Assembly: GCF_963583255.1 (NCBI RefSeq)
Contig: NC_084811.1
Coordinates: forward strand, 12,294,088 to 12,358,087
DNA length: 64,000 bases
From: Pyrus communis
Taxonomy: Eukaryota; Streptophyta; Magnoliopsida; Rosales; Rosaceae
Direction: 5' to 3'
Below are positions 58,348 through 64,000 of the stretch, piece after piece. The stretch's first letter is position 1. Every line of letters starts with the position of its first letter. Made by a program: the position numbers and the translations under genes. The notes beneath the pieces are model-generated. The model was not told the origin of the DNA, did no database searches, and worked only from the letters and a program-made list of their open reading frames with translations.

Positions 58348-60213
58348 TGAAGGATAAATTTTGTCCTAGCTAAGAACATGTGAGAACATTTGAACACATA
58401 AGCAAACTAATAACACTTTAAAGTAGGCATGCATTGAAAAACAATTCTAAAACCCATGACTTTCAAAGCCTAGTGAATGGTGAACCACAAGAGTCTTTAA
58501 CAACATTAAAGAGAAGGAAGGATTTTGAGATTTGTTGGCCTTGAAGCTCATCCCTGTTTACACAAGGGATTCACCCAAGTGGAGGGCCTTTAAGTCACCT
58601 CCTAGCTCCTTAGATCTTCCTTGTGATTTTCTTCCTTTTGATACCCCTTTGCTCCTTGAGGATGTGAGGAAAGGATCTCCAAGAACACCAAAGGTTTAGT
58701 GTCTCTAAGTCTCCACACCAAGGATGAGGTGTGAAGATGAAATGGATGACTTAGAGGAAGAAAGATTGCTAGCTATCCTTCCCCTAAGTGGCCATCCTCT
58801 ATGGAGAAAAAGAGAGAAAAATGTTTCTCTTCTTTGACCCAAGAAAACCCTAGTGAGAGAATGGCTATAAAGTTGTCTTTATACCACCTCACATGTGAGT
58901 GACAAACTTATAATTAAGCCAAGTTTGCATCCACCCACCCTATGGCCGGTTTTTGACTTAGTTATTGGGCTAATTTTCATTTAGTTTTAGTTGTCACACA
59001 ACCTAAACTCAATGGGCCCTGTGGACCAAAAACCCTTTTGGGCCCCGAAACCCAAAACCAACTTAAAAGCCCAATACGAACCTTTCGTAAGATTAATTAA
59101 CTAATTAATTAATCTTCACCATTCTCAATTAAACTATTTAATTGCTTATCCATCTCATTTATATTTCTTCACTTTCATCCTTACTCGGTGTACGATCCAT
59201 TAGGTTTCAATTAACGAGACAGTGGGCGATTGTTACTCTTAACGATCGATTGTGAATTGAAACGACATTTCAATTCTCCCTTTGATGAAGATTAGTGTTT
59301 GCTAATCCTCAGGGCTTCCACAAACCATGAGTGACACCTAGCAATATGTCATGGCTACCCAAGCTAAGTAGAAGTGGTTGGAGAACCTATCCAGTTACAA
59401 TTACAACGCAATACGGTCATTCTCTAATACAATACTCTTAATCACATTGTTTAAGTGATAGTTTGTTTCATGTCTACTATCCAATGTGATACTTCTCTAT
59501 ATGATTCAATTGAATATGATTTGAAACAAACTTCCTAAGTTATATTCGTATGCTTTGGCCAAAGACTCTCGAATCATATCTCAGAGTATTCTCCCTCCAC
59601 CATGGAAGGTTAGAGATCCCTTGTTGTGCATTCATATGCCTACATGACTAGATAGCTTGACCCTAACAATGTCGTGGACATTCTCAATGGAATTCCCTTG
59701 ACATGATCAAAGATTAATGACCTAACCATTAGACATCTATGATGTCTCATGTCAAAGAACTACTTTGCATATTGCAACTTATGAGTTCTTACATGACATG
59801 TATGTTCGAATTCCTTTTTTATCGTTATTCAGTGTACTCAATTACCTTTTGAGCACCTATGTGTTTGTCTCAATGTCCAACACTAAATGACTTGAGACTA
59901 GTCATACTTACGCTTGAGTTAACGTAACACGTACTAACCTTAGCGGACTGTCAATGCCCAATTGGCAATCCTATGGCTATGAACGTTTTAGGAATGAATA
60001 TAAAAGAAAGGTGTCATTAATCTAACTTACTTAGATCACTTCTCTCTTGGATTAAATACATTCCTTGGATTCCCTTATTGCTTAAACACATAATACAATA
60101 AATAGTGATTAACAATAAGCTTTGCCCTTCATTAAACATATAATAGTTTAACACAATAAGTATTCCAAAAGCTATTACATCAAATGAGTGGCTTTGTGGG
60201 CATACTTCCAACA
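58348..60213 (-). mobile_element. Copia-type solo LTR (1,866 bp) nested in the element 2 LTR
   Basis: On the minus strand it starts TGTTGGAAGTATGCCC at 60213 and ends TTTATCCTTCA at 58348. The flanks AAGTC (58343-58347) and AAATC (60214-60218) match 4/5. Deleting it restores ACCCAAAAGTC-CATGTGTCACCTGCATAA, which closely matches the intact paralogous site at 49910-49945. This confirms the borders. No coding sequence is present. Confidence 0.85.
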
Positions 60214-60263
60214 AAATCCATGTGTCACCTGCATAATTTTCTTGATTATTTTTTGCTCCACAA

Positions 60264-60352
60264 TCGTACATTTTCTAAAAAATGTGGCATACCTGAATAG
60301 TTCTTGGCATACCTTGATTATTTTTGGCTCCATAATCGTACATTTTCTAAAA
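60264..60352. repeat. Short tandem duplication at the element 2 right border
   Basis: CTTGATTATTTTT.GCTCCA.AATCGTACATTTTCTAAAAAA occurs at about 60241 and again at about 60307, so about 66 bp covering the LTR end is duplicated. Confidence 0.8.
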
Positions 60353-60896
60353 AATTAACCATATGTATATATTTATAGTCAATTCTATATTGTTGCGTGC
60401 TTCGTCTTCTGCGAGAACCAATTAAGTGAAGCAGTTTTTTGTTTTTAAAATTTATAGATCTGCAAAATATGAAGAATTAACTCCTAAGCATCTTATTACA
60501 TTTATTAATATGAAGAGCAAGACCAAAATAATCACAAAAAATTAAAGGAAACAACAAAGAAAATAAAGGGAAACAACAAATTTCAAAAAAAATTATTTAT
60601 CCGAAGATTTGGTACATGGGGAAGTGACACTTTTGTGAATGTTTTCTCCAATATGAAATAGACGAGGATGCAGTGGTGGAGCCAAAAAAAACAGATTAGG
60701 AGGGGCCGTTAAGCCATAGAAAGAATGGAGCTTTAATAAATAAGGCTTAAACATTAATGAAAATGACTTAAACTTGAATGAAAATGACAAAAGTTTAATA
60801 TAATAAAAAAAAACTAAATAAAAAAAAAAGTAATAAAAAACTAACACACAGGGTCCTGCGCATCCATCTGCACTTTCTTTCTCTCCCTGACCACTC

Positions 60897-61160
60897 AGGT
60901 ACTAAACTATTTCTTTAAATGAGCTTTGACTATTTTTGAAAATCGAACATAGGTGCTTCAGTGTTTCTTAAACTAAATATTGGTACTATTACTATTTCTT
61001 AAACTGAACATTAACTATTTCTTAAACTAAAAACGGGTACTACACTATTTTCGAAATTGAATACTAACTATTTCTTAAACTGAACACTGACTATTTTAGA
61101 ACTAAACACGGGTACTATCACCATTTCGTAAACTAAACACTGACCATTTCTTAAATCACC
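60897..61160. repeat. Degenerate minisatellite
   Basis: At least eight imperfect copies of a TTTCTTAAACTAAACA.TGG.TACTA.ACTA unit, with two spacer types (GACTA and GGGTACTA) mixed. Confidence 0.8.
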
Positions 61161-61169
61161 ATTAAAAAT

Positions 61170-61910
61170 CCACCTTGTTTATGCTTGGTTGGTTACATCC
61201 CCACGTTGAAGCAGTGAAAATAATGAGATCCATAAGATGGTAAGGAACTAGAATTTCAAGAATTGAATCGCAATCACAAACTTGAACATATTGTAACTAG
61301 GATTTCCATGAGAAGAGAGATGATCTATAATTTGAAACTTATGACCATGTTACCTAGGATTTCCAAGATGATGCAAGGGAGGGGAAAGGATTCTAAAGAC
61401 GGTGAAGGTCGCGAATCACTGGGTGTTCTATATCAATTAATTCTCAATTCTAATCAATGGAAGGCTTGCCACTCAAGCACTTATTTAGAAGAAGAAAAAT
61501 AACAAAAAATAGTGATTTGATAAACAAGCTTTTGCCTACGTGTATGCATGAAAACATGAATGCCATTGAGGCAGAATTCTTTTTTTCTCTCAGAACCTTG
61601 TTTGGTCATAGGTAAAGTAGGACTTCAAGCAGATGATGCACCAGCCCTTCTGCTTGTTTTACCATTAGACAGTAACCTTTGTCAACAAAGATGAAGTATG
61701 CTTAGAAACTCATTAATGATTATCCGAGATCCAGTGATTCACGACCCGAGATCCAGTGATTCACGACCAACTGGAAAGCATAAATTATAGAGACCTTTCT
61801 TCATTGCAATATGTACATATTATATCTGATGGATTAATGACATAACATGTAGCAACTAGCAACCGGGCATTTCCAAATACCCATTCACACCAACCAGAAA
61901 GCATAATTAC
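61170..61910. other. Spacer; unrecognised 79-codon frame and a 23-bp tandem duplication
   Basis: A plus-strand frame at 61263-61502 has no recognised family and contains an internal repeat (CCTAGGATTTCCA type), so it is not called a gene. CCGAGATCCAGTGATTCACG is duplicated at about 61723 and 61746. Confidence 0.5.
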
Positions 61911-61914
61911 ATAA

Positions 61915-62137
61915 ACCTTTCTTGGCCAGTAGTGTCCTAAATCTGGGCTTTGATGACTTTGCAATCGACATCCAAGCTACCAGTGGCGAACTCAACATCG
62001 ATGGTGGACTTGGACTCGAGGCTGAACTCGTTCCGGGTGAACCTCAATAGCATGTTGGACTTGCTGACGTTGGAGTCGCCGATCAGCACCACCTTAAAGA
62101 AATTGCCGTAGTCGTCCTAAGCTTTGTACCCAGCCAC
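61915..62137 (-). pseudogene. RABA/Rab11-type small GTPase exon 1 pseudogene
   Basis: On the minus strand: GTG in place of the start, then [62 protein letters not shown] in place of Trp, DTTGQERF. This is the first ~70 residues of a RABA (Rab11) GTPase. The start, Glu7 and switch-II Trp codons are lost, and the P-loop GVGKS is changed to NVSKS. Similarity stops after GQERF. Because the fragment ends near a normal exon boundary it may be a captured genomic exon, not a retrocopy. Non-functional. Confidence 0.88.
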
Positions 62138-63285
62138 TACTGTGACCCTAAAGAAAAAGTCTGAAGGTTTTTGGCTTATGAGAAGAAAGTGGTGATCTCG
62201 TTCCTCAGATCTCTCCAGTTGATTTGCTTCGCTCTCTGAAATTTTTGTTATTTTGTTTGTATGGTTTGAGTTGCACACGCTTTTGTTAGGGTTTTTTTTC
62301 TTTTTTTTTCTTGTCTTTATCATTAAATAAAGTTATTAAATAGCTTTTGATTAAGGAAACTGTTATTAGCACTTCAAAAATCTTATTATAGACTCCTCAC
62401 AAGTGTATTTTCCTTTTTAATTATAGAAAGTTTGGAGTACAAAATGAGATTTTTAGAGTGCCAATAACAATTCCCTTGATTAAATTCAAAATTTTGAAGT
62501 TTTTTTTCATTAGCTTTCCTTAAAAAGAAATTAGCCTTTGAAATATATTAATGGGAGAAAAAATAAAGGTTTTATTTTGTATTAGCATGGAAAATTTTAA
62601 TCAAATAAGAATGGGAGAGATTTAAGTTTTGTATGAAAAATCTAGTATTGAAATGATTATATCATAAGAACAAAACTTATTTACAAGCTTTGATAAAAAA
62701 TTATAAAAAAAAAAAAAAAAAAAAAACTAAGACGAGATTCGAACAAAAATTTAAGATCATGACTTAAAATTAGATCTTGCTCTAAACCGTAAAGGCCTTT
62801 GTTTATTATCAACTGTCCAAAAAAATAGGGTATGATTTTTAAATTATAAAAAAAAAAAAGGATTTAGTTTTAATATGGTAAAAATATGGCAAATTACTTT
62901 TTTTTTAAAGGTTTTTTTTTTAAAAAAACAAATAAATAAATGTTGGAACACTAGCAAGTTTTGAACCATGGCCATTTGGAATTACAAAACCCCTGTAGCG
63001 AATGGGCCACATGCTCATTTTTTGTGAAAGTTTGCAAAGAGTACATACAAAAGGTGAAATTTCAGGATAGGCATGGTCAGCACTGCCCTCTATGTGGCTC
63101 CGCTAATGTGAGGAAGGTATAAATATTAAACAAATAAAATGGAATTCATCCCACGCTTATTGCCTTTTAACACATGACATCCATAGGATGTGCAAATTTG
63201 TCAAATTGACCCATATATATTGGTTATAATATATGCACACACGCACACATTAACAATGAATATAAACGAAACATGTAGGATGGTT
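62138..63285. other. AT-rich spacer with homopolymers
   Basis: A-tract of over 20 bp at about 62703-62726 and several shorter A/T runs. No gene is seen. Confidence 0.6.
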
Positions 63286-63289
63286 TTGT

Positions 63290-64000
63290 TCGAGGCTTCG
63301 GCTTTCCAGATTGTCATGCGATAAGCCCATAAGACTTCAGGCAGTTTCTTCTGGCCACTTGCTTTTCTTTTCTTTCAGTCTTTTCTTGAAACATTGTAAG
63401 ATGGTTTTGTTCAGGGCTTCTGCTTGTCCGTTGCCTTGTGGATATCTCAGAGTGGAGGTGAGGTGACAGATCTTGAGTTCTTTGTACCAGTCAGTGACCT
63501 TAGAGCTAATGAACTGTAGCCGGTTGTTGGTTAGTATAGTGTGGGGAATTCTGAATCGACAGATGATGTTCTTCCAAACAAAAAACTTGACGATTATGGC
63601 TGTGATTCTTGTTTGGGGCTCGTTATCTACCCATTTCAAAAAGTAGTTTGTTGCCACTATCAGGTACTACCTGTTTCCTAGGGCGTTCGTAAGGAGTCCT
63701 ACTAGATCCCCATTGCCTGAAAGGCTTCAGAGTATTGAGTTCTTCCGTGCGTTGATGATTCATAGAGACATACCTTTGACATTTGTCGCAACTATAGGCC
63801 AATAGTAACCCGCACTTACTGGTTTATGGGCCAACGACCTTCCTCCAGCATGATTGTCTTAGACTCCGGAGTTGTCAATTAGAATTTGTAGGCCAATCAT
63901 TGGTGTGACACACAAGGTATGAGGTCTGGAGTATAAACGTCAATAAAGCTTTCCGTGAATGACTGTGTATCTTGACACCTTCTGGATTAGCTTTTTGGTC
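63290..64000 (-). pseudogene. Third Tat/gypsy integrase fragment, cut by window edge
   Basis: The minus-strand frame 63657-63337 encodes the integrase core: MATNYFLKWVDNEPQTRIT, NIICRFRIPHTILTNNRLQF (the central TDN is TNN here, so a catalytic Asp is lost), and LRYPQGNGQAEALNKTILQC with the catalytic Glu. Broken frames continue to 64000 (gag-ward part outside the window). The GATGGTTTTGTTC.GGGCTTC segment is repeated at about 63281 and 63402. Confidence 0.75.

Larger units (their letters stand above)
49852..60262 (-). mobile_element. Second Tat-like retrotransposon, internal-deletion derivative with a nested LTR
   Basis: The outer LTR end GCTCCACA occurs at 49971 and 60262, each preceded by CTGCATAATTTTCTTGATTATTTT. 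At the left copy a purine tract (minus GTGTGGGGGCATT) abuts it, as expected for a 3' LTR on the minus strand. Inside are a plus-strand antisense ORF (50752-52990), integrase, second RNase H, and a gag N-terminal fragment fused to the RNase H region. Protease and RT are missing. A primer-binding-like TTTGGCATATCCCAA (minus) lies at about 57086-57100. The right LTR is split by the solo LTR at 58348-60213. The left LTR appears truncated or diverged. Confidence 0.65.

Overview
This is plant nuclear DNA. Genes are split by GT-AG introns, the intergenic DNA is AT-rich, and most of the window is nested LTR retrotransposons and small inverted-repeat elements. The retroelement and gene types look like Rosaceae, perhaps apple or pear. 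That is recognition by eye, not a database match.

Host genes are few. (1) 4321-6796 (+) is a complete seven-exon VPS37-type ESCRT-I subunit. (2) 7319-8693 (-) is a two-exon DUF1992 (DNAJC28-like) protein with a probable organelle-targeting N-terminus, convergent with VPS37. (3) 38108-39121 (-) is a secreted Ole e 1-like protein. (4) Two DEAD-box RNA helicase genes of the RH38/LOS4 (DBP5) type lie in the same orientation on the minus strand. The left copy (31448-34374) is a pseudogene with many lesions. The right copy (43267-46923) keeps all eight exons and every motif, but has one extra base in exon 2 that breaks the frame. (5) 61915-62137 (-) is a small decayed RABA/Rab11 first-exon pseudogene.

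The largest object is a 17.2-kb Tat-lineage Ty3/gypsy retrotransposon on the minus strand, 13312-30512. It has two 518-bp LTRs, about 96% identical by eye, and an AAATT target duplication. It carries decayed gag, protease, RT/RNase H, a second RNase H and integrase. A long 3' region holds two antisense (plus-strand) open frames and a 141/96-bp tandem array. A 2.0-kb PIF/Harbinger-like element with a TAA duplication sits exactly inside its RT-RNase H frame.

A second Tat-like element covers about 49.85-60.26 kb. It is an internal-deletion derivative in which the gag N-terminus is joined to RNase H, and its right LTR is split by a 1.87-kb copia-type solo LTR. Other Tat or gypsy pieces lie at 1-2110, 2330-2800 and 63290-64000. 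A large gypsy LTR with a leader ORF lies at 35613-37673. MITE-like elements sit in an intron of both VPS37 and the DUF1992 gene and in several spacers. I saw no tRNA, rRNA or CRISPR.
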